A DNA stretch of 44,930 nucleotides from Hemicentrotus pulcherrimus (taxonomy: Eukaryota; Echinodermata; Echinoidea; Camarodonta; Strongylocentrotidae). A model generated the notes under the pieces. The model had not been told where the DNA came from and made no database searches. It saw only the letters and a program-made list of their open reading frames with translations. Shown here piece by piece: positions 11,201 through 21,170 of this stretch. The position numbers and the translations under genes are program-made. Location of the stretch: positions 7,912-52,841 of the forward strand of contig BEXV01001867.1 of the NCBI GenBank assembly GCA_003118195.1. Reading direction: 5' to 3'. The stretch's first letter is position 1; every line of letters begins with the position of its first letter.

Positions 11201-13138
11201 ATGGGTTTGTGCTGGATTTAGTATTTTATGTTTTTTTTTCATTTTAGTTTTTTGGGGAGGATCCAGATTCCATCAGACTATTACCTGATTCTAGTGAATT
11301 GAATCTTATTTTATTTCAAAAGAACTTTGAACTGTATAGATGAGAAGCTTCTTTGGATGGTTTAACAAAAATGAATATTTTGTGAATCATCATTTCCAAC
11401 AACAAAAAAACAAACAATTCATTATCTTATCTTCTTGATTTGTATGATGATGTTTAAAAAAAATCAGCAAAAATTAAAACCAGCCCTCTTTGCATTTAGA
11501 CTTCTGAATGAATATAAATCTGTACACACCATCATTGACATTGAGTATATTGTTTGGTATCAGTGCTTCAAAGAAAACACTACAGTTCAGTGACCATCCA
11601 CAATTTTGTCTAATCTATTTGCTATCAGTGTATTGTTTGATCATAATATGTGATTAGTATCTTTCATTGTACAGTTGTACACTGCCTATTTTATCTGAAA
11701 GTTGTTCCTAGATGTGGCCTTCATATTGTGTTTTTGTTTGTATTTGTTTGATTACAAAATGACCAGATGATGCAAATTAAATTGGCCTCTCTTTACCTCA
11801 ATAAAACTATGTTTTTTCTAGGAATATTGTCATATTTTATGGAAGTGATATCAAACAAGGCTTGACAAATTTATGCAAAAGGCTTTTATGGTTTATTATT
11901 AGTCACCCACATTTTACTGTCTGCAGTGCTGTTGGTTACCGGTATTTGTTTGTAAAAAGAGTACTTGTAGTTCAAGACAATTATTTTATTTCTTCCTTTA
12001 TTTCTTCCTTTATTACTTCCTTTGTTTCTTCCTTCAGTTTTTTCCGGAGCTTTTACACATAGTGTGAGAGTTTAAATTTTAATCAACTGTTGTTCCTTTT
12101 TTGACTGTACTTGTAATGCATCATTCATGGATGCAGGTATGCAAGTGATTGTTAGTATAATTTGATTTATTCATCATTTGTTATGATGTGACACCTTTCT
12201 AACATGCATTTCAGGTACCCAAACAGGCAATTTTACATCAGACCCCTGCCTTAATGTTTACCATTAACATGCAATATCTTACAAGATCTAAATATATAGA
12301 TTTCTCATAAAGCTATACATAAGTGTTTTCAATATGACAGTAGTTCTAAAGTAAACTGCATGGCTGTAACTTGATTTTGACCTACACTGTCTATTGTACA
12401 AAAGATCGAACAGCAGACTTGGGTATTAACCCTTATGCACACTTCCAAGTATCAGTTTCTCCCGTAATCCATCAAAACGACTTTCTATCAGAAATATGAT
12501 ACACGCATGTTAAAACTTCCGCTTGTTGTTTAGAGCTGGGACTGACTCGTCGACACTATGACATCATCTGGCATCATTCTTAATGGATTTGATGAATTCT
12601 AGACAAGATAAGAGAAAGTTTGAATCAATTGCTTGATGTCATTTCTGGTGGTGAGTCACTGTTGTTGATTGACATTCTGTCTATCTGCTCCATCTCACAT
12701 TTCTCTGTAGTTACACACTTGTAGACTTCCATTTTGCTCCTGATTTCTGTTGCTTATCTCTAACTCGATCAGATATGAGGTTTAGATGGAATAAATTATG
12801 AAATATCTGAAGCTACTGTTGGAGTTTCTTTAATAGTAAAAGAAATGGCAGCTGGATGCTGGAATGCTCTTGTGTGTTAAATTATGCACTTGCAAACTGA
12901 TTTTAAGATTGAAATGAAATATGAGAGAGATATGTTTACGGTCAAGAGGGTATGTGAAATTTAAAGCCTGTCCTTCGCAAAGATAGTGAAAGATTTACAA
13001 AGACATCAATAATATCTCATATGAGGCTATAGATAATCCACTTATTTCTGATTTCATATATTTTCAATATATATATATATGCATTTCCAACTCAAAGTGT
13101 AAGACAAGTAATTTGGTGAAAATAGTTACATGAGGCCT
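8269..13138. other. Intron 1, 5' half: no gene seen
   Basis: This is AT-rich intronic sequence with short chance frames only. It includes a 12-bp tandem repeat (11985-12032) and a short TA run near 13066-13080. I found no paired splice sites enclosing a protein-like frame and no structured RNA gene. Confidence 0.6.
11985..12032. repeat. 12-bp tandem repeat, four units
   Basis: Four consecutive 12-mers follow the pattern TTTATTTCTTCC: 11985, 11997, 12009 and 12021. The last two units carry one substitution each. It is a pyrimidine-rich minisatellite seed inside intron 1. Confidence 0.85.
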
Positions 13139-13196
13139 CTGTGATGTAGACTATCCCTGTATTCACATGGATGGCAGCATGGAGGACTTTCATCTC

Positions 13197-13249
13197 ATTG
13201 CCATGGCAACAGCATCATTGATCCATGTGGCGTGCACCTTGATGACTCA
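13197..13249. promoter_or_regulatory. RFX X-box and AP-1 site cluster
   Basis: ATTGCCATGGCAAC (13197-13210) is nearly identical to the symmetric X-box consensus bound by RFX factors. RFX factors control ciliary and some immune genes. TGACTCA (13243-13249) is a consensus AP-1 site 33 bp further on. The pair lies about 330 bp upstream of a possible alternative first exon. The motifs are seen directly. Their use is inference. Confidence 0.4.
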
Positions 13250-13538
13250 CTGAGGGTGCAGAGAGATCCCATCTAATGGTCAATGTGAAGTATTTTCATG
13301 CTGAATAGAATCATACTATGTGAATGTGAAGTCATGAGATGAGATGAAATGCTAATGTGGTGGGTTTTGAAGTCTTCCGGTGCTCGGCTGATGCAGCTTC
13401 TCTGAAGTGGGTGTGATCAGAAGGTGAGGATGTAGGTGTGATGATGTGATCACTCTCTCCTATCGACTGGAGGCAACTGTTTCCTCATTGGGAAAGAGGA
13501 GTAGGAGGAGGAGGTTTGTTGGACCCTTTGGTTGTAAG

Positions 13539-13654
13539 ATGGCCTTCAGTATGTGTAGAGGAAGAGGATCCGGAGCCTACTGTAGCCCTTTTGGTGCAGC
13601 TTGCCAGCCTAGAAGATGGGAAGAGAGCTATATGGTCTTGTTTTCTATATCTGA
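13539..13654 (+). other. Possible alternative first coding exon of NAPE-PLD
   Basis: AAGATGG at 13536-13542 is a strong start context. The frame runs 38 codons (MAFSMCRGRGSGAYCSPFGA at the start) to a perfect donor GTAAGT at 13655, leaving GA. With the first base of exon 2 this makes a GAA codon in frame. The phase match alone has a one-in-three chance, and the peptide resembles nothing I recognise. It would give a 597-residue isoform with a different N terminus. RNA junction reads from 13654 to 18793 would confirm it. Confidence 0.22.
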
Positions 13655-13974
13655 GTAAGTGTCTTATTCTCTGTGACTCCTTCCTTCGATCATTACCCAT
13701 ATTGAGTCTTAAGAAATTTCTGTGATTCTGTCTTATTATATCGAGTAGAAGCTTTACCTACAGCAAGCATAAGAAACTTTGTTAAAAATCAACCAGAAGA
13801 ACTTGAAATGAACCTTCTTGTATGGGAATAATGAAGGATTTTCCAGCTTTCTTCTGACATGACTTGGAGATGGATAATTTGTATTTCTTAATTAAATAGT
13901 AGAAGGAAAAATTGATGTAAAAAGTCTTCGAAAATTCATTTAGGAAGTTTTCAGACTCGATGGGTGGAACTCCC

Positions 13975-14275
13975 GAAATAATAATAATAACTAGTTCTTA
14001 TATAGCGCTTTTCAGGACCGAAGGCCCTCTCAAAGCGCTTCACAGATATATATATTATTACCCCAGTACTCGGATTCAGGCTTACCAGCACACAATGTAT
14101 GCACGTTCTCCACTCCCTGGGGAGCATTCCAGCCAGGCGTCATTTTTACAAGCACACACTTGCTAATCTAAACACATTAGCTTTCGCATCCTACCGGGTA
14201 CCCATTTAACACCTGGGTGGAGAGTGGCAAATGTAGATCAATGTCTTGCCAAAGGACATTAGTGCCACGGTGAAG
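13975..14275. repeat. Dispersed 'TATATAGCGC' repeat of marine invertebrates
   Basis: The block starts with an AATAATAATAATAACTAG run and TATATAGCGCTTTTC. It continues with CCTCTCAAAGCGCTTCACAG, and later holds CACTCCCTGGGGAGCATTCC and CACCTGGGTGGAGAGTGGCA. I recognise this combination as a short high-copy repeat common in marine invertebrate genomes. The AGCGCTTTT and AAAGCGCT pieces near the left end can pair as a hairpin. I see no coding capacity. Its class (SINE or MITE) cannot be settled here. Confidence 0.6.
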
Positions 14276-15383
14276 GTTAAAAAAAAACTAAGGTTTCATT
14301 AAAAAATGCAAGTTTTGTGAAATCTTTCAAAGGACATATTTCATAAGTGAACCCTTCTTGAAACTGTTTCATCCATGGATAAGAGAACACTCACAGGAGG
14401 GGGGGGGGGTGTTATCAGAGAGCTCCACCCTTCCTAGGGAGATCAGAAGGTGCAGCTGTGATGTCATACAGTACTGTGGTGTATGATATATTCAGGGATA
14501 GCTGCTGAAGGGTTTGGCCACACCCATCATTCATTAATTTATTCCAGGGTATGGTGTTGATCCCCAGCACACTGCTCAGAAAGTTTAGTTTCCTTTGTCA
14601 TTGTTGCTTCCTTTCATTGAGTGTAGTGGATATTAAAAATAATACTATGGGTTACCGTAATACTAAAATCTAGCATATCTACATTGTACGTTGTAGTATT
14701 TGAGAATTGTATAACTTTACGAATGGATGTACATTTTTCTACTGTTTTTATATGAGCATTATCAGAAATGGCCAGTCTGAAAGATGTTTTAAAATTGTTT
14801 TGATTAAGTTGTAATGGTGTATACATGTATATCAGTATATGTATACGTCAAGCTATACATCATTTCTCCATAGAGCTGCATATATCACACTTTAACATTT
14901 GCACTGCCAGCAAACCTTGTTTGCTACGTACATACTCGATGGGAACAAGCACAGATATGCATCACTGTATTATATACATAGTTTCAGTGGCATTCCAGTT
15001 CATATTGGAAAAGCTGAATATTTACCATGCAGTGTTGATCCTGTCTGGGCAATTTCGGAAAAAAAGTTTGTGTATTAAAGGTTGCTATGAGTACAAAGTT
15101 GATAAACTAACTCTCTACAGATGGTGTCTTTCTTTATAAAGCTCACTTCCAATGGGTCAGAACAGGAGTTACGTCCGGCTCAGTTGCCTAAGGGTTAGAG
15201 ACGTATGATTGCCCTGAGCTAGCACAATTAATCAAACTGGACAATATAATCATTACAGCCTGCACATGATATATAAAGGGGTATTTTTTAATCCTTCCCA
15301 CACCCAATAGATAACCACTACATTCTTTGTATACACCTACTAGTTTGTTACACACCTAAACCACTGTGTGAAGACTATCCCCC

Positions 15384-15881
15384 TGTCCACACACATCATT
15401 TTTCGTGATTAGCTATACCGTTTCGCGATAGCGATACCGTTTCGCGATAGCGATACCGTTTCTCAATAGTTTTACAATGTAAAATGTAGGTGTGGACGCT
15501 GACTAACGATACGTCGTATAACGAAACTAGTCTAACGAAACGCATGTTTGGGCATCGTTTCGAACTGAAACTCGATAAAGAATCACGAAAATGTTGTGTG
15601 TGGACGGAACTAGTCTAACTAGTGTAACTAACTGGGCGGGGCTTAACGTGACCTCGCGCGAAAGGAGACCTGACCTGTCATCTCCGCTTCTATTTCATGC
15701 CCGCAGGACATTTCGCTGTAGAGTTTCAGGATTACTTTCTTCTGTTGGTGGACATCTGGAATTTAAATGATGATTAGTTAGACGACGTTTCTTGTGTGTG
15801 GACACTCTGAAATTTATACGATGATTCTTTATACGATGATTCTTTATAGAGTTTCGCGATAAATTGTTTTGTGTGTGGACA
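15384..15881. mobile_element. About 0.5-kb non-autonomous element with TGTCCACACACA inverted ends
   Basis: The left end starts TGTCCACACACA and the right end finishes TGTGTGTGGACA, an exact 12-bp terminal inverted repeat. Weaker similarity continues inward as TTTCGTGAT versus TTATCGCGA. The inside is a mosaic: a 19-bp tandem unit ATACCGTTTCGCGATAGCG (15415-15469, about 2.9 copies), a 15-bp unit ATACGATGATTCTTT twice (15816-15845), a GC-rich centre, and more copies of the GTGTGTGGAC motif (near 15595 and 15793). No clear target-site duplication is left and there is no transposase frame. It looks like an old MITE or foldback-type element. Confidence 0.55.
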
Positions 15882-16908
15882 CGCTGCTTTTAAAAGGTTG
15901 GTTTAATTTTGAGGATTTAATTTGTGTGCATCTCATGATGAAACAAAAAATAGTAGCGCTGAACAGGTTGTAACTATTTTTATGCTGAATAGAATACCAA
16001 GTAGGGAGTATGGGTGGATGTATGATTTGATTCTGAAAATTTATGGAATTCCAGCTGTGAGCAGAATTACCATATACGATCGAAATACTGCTTAAAGTTA
16101 AAGTTCATTCTTATCAATGAGAAAATCAGCTTAGAAAAGATTCATTTCAAACACCTTTTTTTTTTTAAAGTCAGTTTTTTGTATCCTATGGACTGTATGA
16201 TTTTCATGATTTTTTAAGTGAAATGTTTGAATAGGTCACTAAATTTGCCAATTTTATTTTGGCATTTACTGGTTAGGAATGCAGAACCAGTGAATAACTT
16301 TGCCAAAAAATGAAAGGATAGAAAGATGAAAAGAGACTTTGTAAAACATATCAGTTTACATTACAATGATTACATCTTCCTGTCATGATTTTATAGAGAG
16401 CCAGAGTAGTCTAGCCAATAGTGATTATGAGAAATAGTCTTGCCATTTTTGCACATGGTTTCTAAACTTAATCTTCATGTTTCTCGCCTGTTCATAGTTG
16501 ACTCAAGTTGTCATTGTGCGTGATGGCTTGATGGAATATTCATACACATAATACCTCTGGGCCTAATACCCCCAATTAACTCTCCTAATTAGCGTAAAAA
16601 TGCTTTTTTTTAGGTGGTATGAATTGGCACTTTCTGACATGCCCCTGAGCTAGGGTCAACAATTAAGCTTTCACAACTAACAATAGTGAGGTTCACCTGG
16701 CAGCCCGCTAACTTTAAGTTTAGTTTGTGATTTCAAATTTTTTAAAAAATTCAAATTAATCTTTAGTAAGGGACTGCGTCTGTGCAGATGCACCCTCAGG
16801 TACAACATTTTAAGTTAACTTTAGAGTTACAAGCCATGACAGATCTGAATGTTAGTGCAATAAATAACTCTGAGCAGTGTGGGATAAAGTGTGCTGCGCG
16901 GACGCAAT

Positions 16909-17547
16909 TTAAGATAATACAAAGTTTTGGTATGGGGTCATGAATTTAGTTAAAATGAACATATTGGAAGCATATGCGATCTTACAATATTCAGTGATCG
17001 TTTTCACGGTTGAAATTGATTCTTAAGTTATGAAATTTTAAACAATAAACTCTTTACGTTGATAGCTCCCTCTCAAGGTCAGGATATTAATTAAGCTATA
17101 AAACGATGTTTCTTGACTAAAATCGACCGATTAGCTTATCCCATTTGAATATTATGTATGACAACTACCGTATATATTCTGAGATTTTCATGGTCGCAGC
17201 TACCATTGTGCTTTTTAGTGGATCCCCCCCATTTCCTCGGAATTTAAGAATTTCTCGTAATAATTTTCATAAAAAAATGTTATATCTTTGTTTACCTTTC
17301 TGTTGGAAATGAAATAAATATGAATATGAATATTGTACGGCCATAGGCACTATTTAAAATTTATCAAAATTTACCGGGAGCACCAGTGAATTTTTATACT
17401 CATTTTTTTCAAAAGCCGAAGAGTTTTAGGGGCTGAATTTTCTAGTGCTTATAATACATCCACATGGGCATCCAAATATATAAAAATTGGACAAAATCAC
17501 TATTCACCCAATTTTCAAAATTTCCCAAAAGGTTGTATTACCTTTAA
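16909..17547. mobile_element. TTAA-flanked MITE, long copy
   Basis: The left end (TTAAGATAATACAAAGTTTTGG) and the right end (CCCAAAAGGTTGTATTACCTTTAA) are inverted repeats with TTAA at both borders. The right 200 bp match the copy at 35735-35997 closely: ACCGGGAGCACCAGT, then TCTAGTGCTTAT, ATACATCCACA and GGGCATCCAAATATAT, in the same order. The longer copy carries about 400 bp of internal sequence that the other lacks. TTAA borders suggest piggyBac-like mobilisation, but the tips do not start with the usual CCC, so this stays tentative. No protein is encoded. Confidence 0.65.
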
Positions 17548-18792
17548 CAACAAGGTTCACAGACTTGTAGTTAAAACAAAGGCTTTCCCCAGCTTATACA
17601 GGTAGTTAACTTTGAATACTTGTATTTTCAGTCCCTTGTGAACCCTTGTTATTGTTAGTACTATAGTAGATCATTGTTTTTAACTTTGAGGTTTTGCAAA
17701 CTGAGAGTTTAAAACTATGACAGTACCCTGTGAACGTGTCTTAAATATGACTCTTATGCAGTCTTAAATTCCTTCTCTTCTTGGTACTTTGAATGATGGG
17801 AGTAAATCCAGAGCTATGCAATGTTCCTTAAAAAAGAATTTTTCACCCTTCTTGCTTCCGGTATAAAGTTTATTGCCATTCTTCATACGGTATATCCCCT
17901 CGCACTTTAGCAGTGGGTGTTGGTGCTATTTCAGTCCATTTCGCCTTACCCTTCTGTACCTTCCTTACTCACAGTGCCTGTCTTGATTTATGAATTTCCC
18001 CCTCCTTCCAAATTAAAGCCAACAGCTTAATCTAGTAGCTCAGGCCTCTATTGTCCCGGGATTTGGGTGTCTTTCATAGCTTTCATCGTTCATTATCATG
18101 CAAAGCGTGAGGCGCCTGATATTAGATGCAAGGAATATCCAACAATGTCATGACTTTGTTGCACAAATGAGCCAAGGTGTGGCTGTAATTCAGATGATGA
18201 GCGCTGGCTCAGTCTCCTAAGCCCGAAAGCTTTCGGTGGAACTCCGCCGAAAAGCTAATTTCTTTCCAGACAACTTGATAGTAAGGGTATGACTCAGTCA
18301 TGACATTCTCATTATAAAAAAACTTTACTCACATATATCCATGATAAGAAAATGAGCTGCTAAAATGCTGTAGTCTACTGTAAATTATGTTCTACCTGAA
18401 GACGAGTTAACTCATCCCAATCTATTCATCTCTTCATCCCATACCTTAAGTAGGATATTGGGTTAGAAGAGTGTATCAGTACAGATCTTAAGTTTCTGGT
18501 GCATGGCATGGAAGCATCTCATGATGTTGATAATGTCTACCGGTAGTCTGCTTCTCTAATTCACTTTTTCTTTCTTGTTTAAGGAATCATGTGAGACAAT
18601 TTGCCACAGACTTTGTCGCGCCTATAGGTAATTCATGAATAAAAGGTTACCGGTACCTACTCATTCATGCAGTATGTCATATTTTCTAAGAGATTCTTTG
18701 CAAGGCCTTGATATAAGTTTGGAAGCTGTATGTGATCGGAGCAAGTTTCGTACAACCATAGTTATTCTTGTTTTATACCCTTGTTCTTTCAG

Positions 18793-19585
18793 ATCAGCAT
18801 ATACATCAGCACTGAAGCTGCCATGTGATCCGGATCCAGACCCTGACCCACTAGCCTGTCTGGAAGCCTTAGGACCAACCTCGTCCTTCCTGGATTCCTT
18901 CGAGGCCTTAGACTTCATCGACTCTGAGAGCGTCACCACCCAGGGAAGCAAGGAGAACCTCTTGGACGTTGATGACTACACATCAGTTTACAGAGAAACC
19001 TTGGATTCCAACAAGCTCAACCAATTGAACAATAACACAGTGTATGCAGACATATCAGAACCTCCATACCAAAGCATCGACAGAGCCTGGTTGAAATCAG
19101 GACGCAAAGCCATGGCGATGGCCAACACAAACCAAAGCAACCAAACGCAGTCTGTGGCCATCATCGAAGATGACCCTTTGAACCCTGACTATGCTGCAGT
19201 GAAGCATGTGGTCACCTTCTCAGAACCCCACACCCCTCCTCTCCCAATCAGAGACATATCGATCGGAGACACACCCCCTGAACTTCCCCCTCTAGAGGTC
19301 AGGAGGAGACCCCCTTCGGACACCCACTCCCAATCCTCACCACGATCCAGCAAAAGCAATAGCGGTTCAGACTTTGATATTAACACCAGAAGGACTAAAG
19401 TGATTTGTAATGATAGGGTCAAGTTTGGGTCATTGGATCCAAGGAAGCTAGAGGATGTGACACCATCGAGGTTAAGGAATGGTCGTTATGAGAACCCTTG
19501 GGAAACATGGACATCCCCTTCCCTTGGCAATGTACTTAAGTGGTGGCTCTTTAGTAAAAACAACAGCAATGTGCCATCAAAATCG
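18793..19585 (+). CDS. NAPEPLD: NAPE-PLD exon 2: N-terminal extension and start of the conserved region
   Basis: The exon starts after the acceptor TTGTTCTTTCAG (AG at 18791-18792) and ends at donor TCG|GTTAGT in phase 0. It holds 264 full codons (residues 19-282). Only the last 45 or so residues resemble human NAPE-PLD: a KLEDVTPSRLRNGRYENPW stretch, then WTSPSLGNVLKW. The preceding 200 or more residues are a low-complexity, probably disordered extension. It has an acidic DPDPDPDP run (residues 30-37), tyrosines in acidic context (DDYTSVYRE and VYADI), a PPLPIR class II SH3-type motif (166-171), proline-rich TPPELPPLEV, and a Ser-rich patch (196-211). Human NAPE-PLD has only about 70 residues before the same point. 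The frame is open upstream of the acceptor by chance, so the ATG at 18635 is not used in this model. An internal Met at residue 125 could start a shorter form. Confidence 0.9.
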
Positions 19586-20056
19586 GTTAGTATGTTTATA
19601 CATGTGTAGGTAAAATTACATTGAAAAATGTAATTTCTCTACGATCTTAGCAAACATATCCCCCCCCCTCTTTTTTTGATAGATACACATTTAAAATTTT
19701 AAATATTTCATTGCTGGATCAGATGCAGATGATGTAGAAGTAAGTACCATGTCGTAGTATTAGTAATACATTTCTGTACCTGCCAATCACATTAATGTAC
19801 ATTGTAGCTATCACAAAACATCAATCCATAGATATATTTTTTTAAAACTTACATTTAGTTGTGTAGGTTTATGCTTTTTTTTTTGGGGGGGGAGGGGGGT
19901 TGGAGTTTTTTGATTTTTTGTTGGCCACCACCATACCACGAGAGCAGTATATCCCAGGTCCGTCTGCGAAAACTCACGCAATTTTACTTCGAGTTGCATT
20001 TGAAGGCGCCGATTTAACAATAATAACAGTAAACAATGCTCTTTTTAAAACCAAAG

Positions 20057-20124
20057 ATGGCAGAATAATCCATTTCCTCCGAGTCCAAACAAAAATCCGG
20101 ACATTTGGTCCCAGTTTCTGAGTG
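20057..20124 (+). pseudogene. Exon-like fragment with frameshift, parent gene not recognised
   Basis: AAAGATGGCAGAA gives a strong start (ATG at 20057), then one extra T at 20066 breaks the frame. After it 19 codons read NPFPPSPNKNPDIWSQFLS up to a consensus donor GTGAGT at 20125. As written, the frame from the ATG stops at once (TAA at 20066). A start context, a protein-like proline-rich stretch and a donor together look like the first coding exon of another gene, copied here and decayed. With 20 codons, chance cannot be excluded. Confidence 0.25.
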
Positions 20125-20449
20125 GTGAGTTTGACAGTGCTTGAATTGGTAATCTTTTATACCGACAGTACCATGCTAGCGGCCGCCGCTCTCCCAGGCA
20201 CGGGTAAGCGTCGGCCTGGACAGTGCCAGGTGACCGGGATTTTTTTTTTTTGCGGGCTAATATTCGGGTACGAGAAATCGTACTCGAGTAGTTGTCAACC
20301 GTACGAGTCATAAACACTGAACTAAAATATGGTTAAACTCTAACTGTTTGAAAATTGATATGTAAAAACCTGTTATTTGATATTTAAACCTAACAACTTT
20401 TTCCTGGATGATTCTTTGCTGCAGTTAAAAATTTGTGATGATAAAATAA

Positions 20450-21170
20450 ATAAGGTTGACTAGAAAACAATTCTAGGTGTGACAACTGAAGGAAATGATA
20501 TATCATGTAAAATATTGAGAGCCATTGGTGTAATGAATCGTGTAAAAGATATTGTTCCACTTATGTTGTATAATACTCTTATATTAGTATTGCAACAAAG
20601 TATGGGCAAATTGTGCAATAACAAGCAATAAATTGTATAAACTTCAAAAACCTGCATTGAGAATTACGTGCAATAGCCCCTCCTGTAGCCATAGCGCTAC
20701 TTTTTTAGTCAAATGAAAATTTTAACTACTTATCAATTGAATCAATTGCAAGTTGCTATATTTATGTATTCATATTTTAAAGGCTCACTTCTGTCCATAT
20801 TTAATCATACTTTTAATCTGAATTGAACATTTCATGAGTATAATACAAGAACACAGGTGAATATACGCTTACCACTGTTTAAATATAATTTTTCAAGAAG
20901 CACTATAGCATTTATTGGAACAAAATGCTGGAATACTGTCCCAAATGATTTGAAGTTGTGTCCTACAATGTTAAATTTCAAAAACAAATATGAATTGCTG
21001 TAATAGCACTTAAAAACCCAGGTCATGCATATAAACTTTTTTTCCTATTGTTATGTACCTTTCTCTCTCTCCTCCATGATTTTCCTAATAATACAATGTA
21101 CTTTACACAGGGATTGCCCCAAATAAGCCTTTATTTNAGTAACGTCTTCATACATGAAGGCAATAAATGT
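20450..21170 (+). mobile_element. Relic of a non-LTR retrotransposon (LINE): C-terminal reverse transcriptase and 3' end
   Basis: Reading on the + strand with frameshifts, the late reverse transcriptase motifs of jockey/CR1-type LINEs appear in order. They are ILGVTTEGN near 20470, AIGVMNRVKDIVP then LYNTLIL near 20520-20585, and after a frameshift WANCAITSNKLYKLQKPALR (20603-20662). Further on come HEYNTRTQVNIRLP (about 20834-20875) and WNTVPNDLKLCPTMLNFKNK (20931-20990), with a terminal TAA at 21001-21003. This matches the usual C-terminal pattern (leucine-rich LYKLQKRALRI, then the NYNTR and WNxLP signatures). An AATAAA at 21162-21167 may be its polyadenylation signal. It is truncated at the 5' side and dead. 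Confidence 0.85.

Noticed and set aside
18635..18792. The open frame of exon 2 begins at an ATG at 18635.
   Set aside because: A clear acceptor TTGTTCTTTCAG lies at 18781-18792, and the part before it lacks coding character. Phase-compatible upstream exons exist.
20175..20186. GCTAGCGGCCGC, an NheI-NotI string resembling a cloning polylinker, with a CTCGAG at 20283.
   Set aside because: The flanking sequence is ordinary genomic DNA with no vector backbone, so chance in a locally GC-rich patch is more likely.
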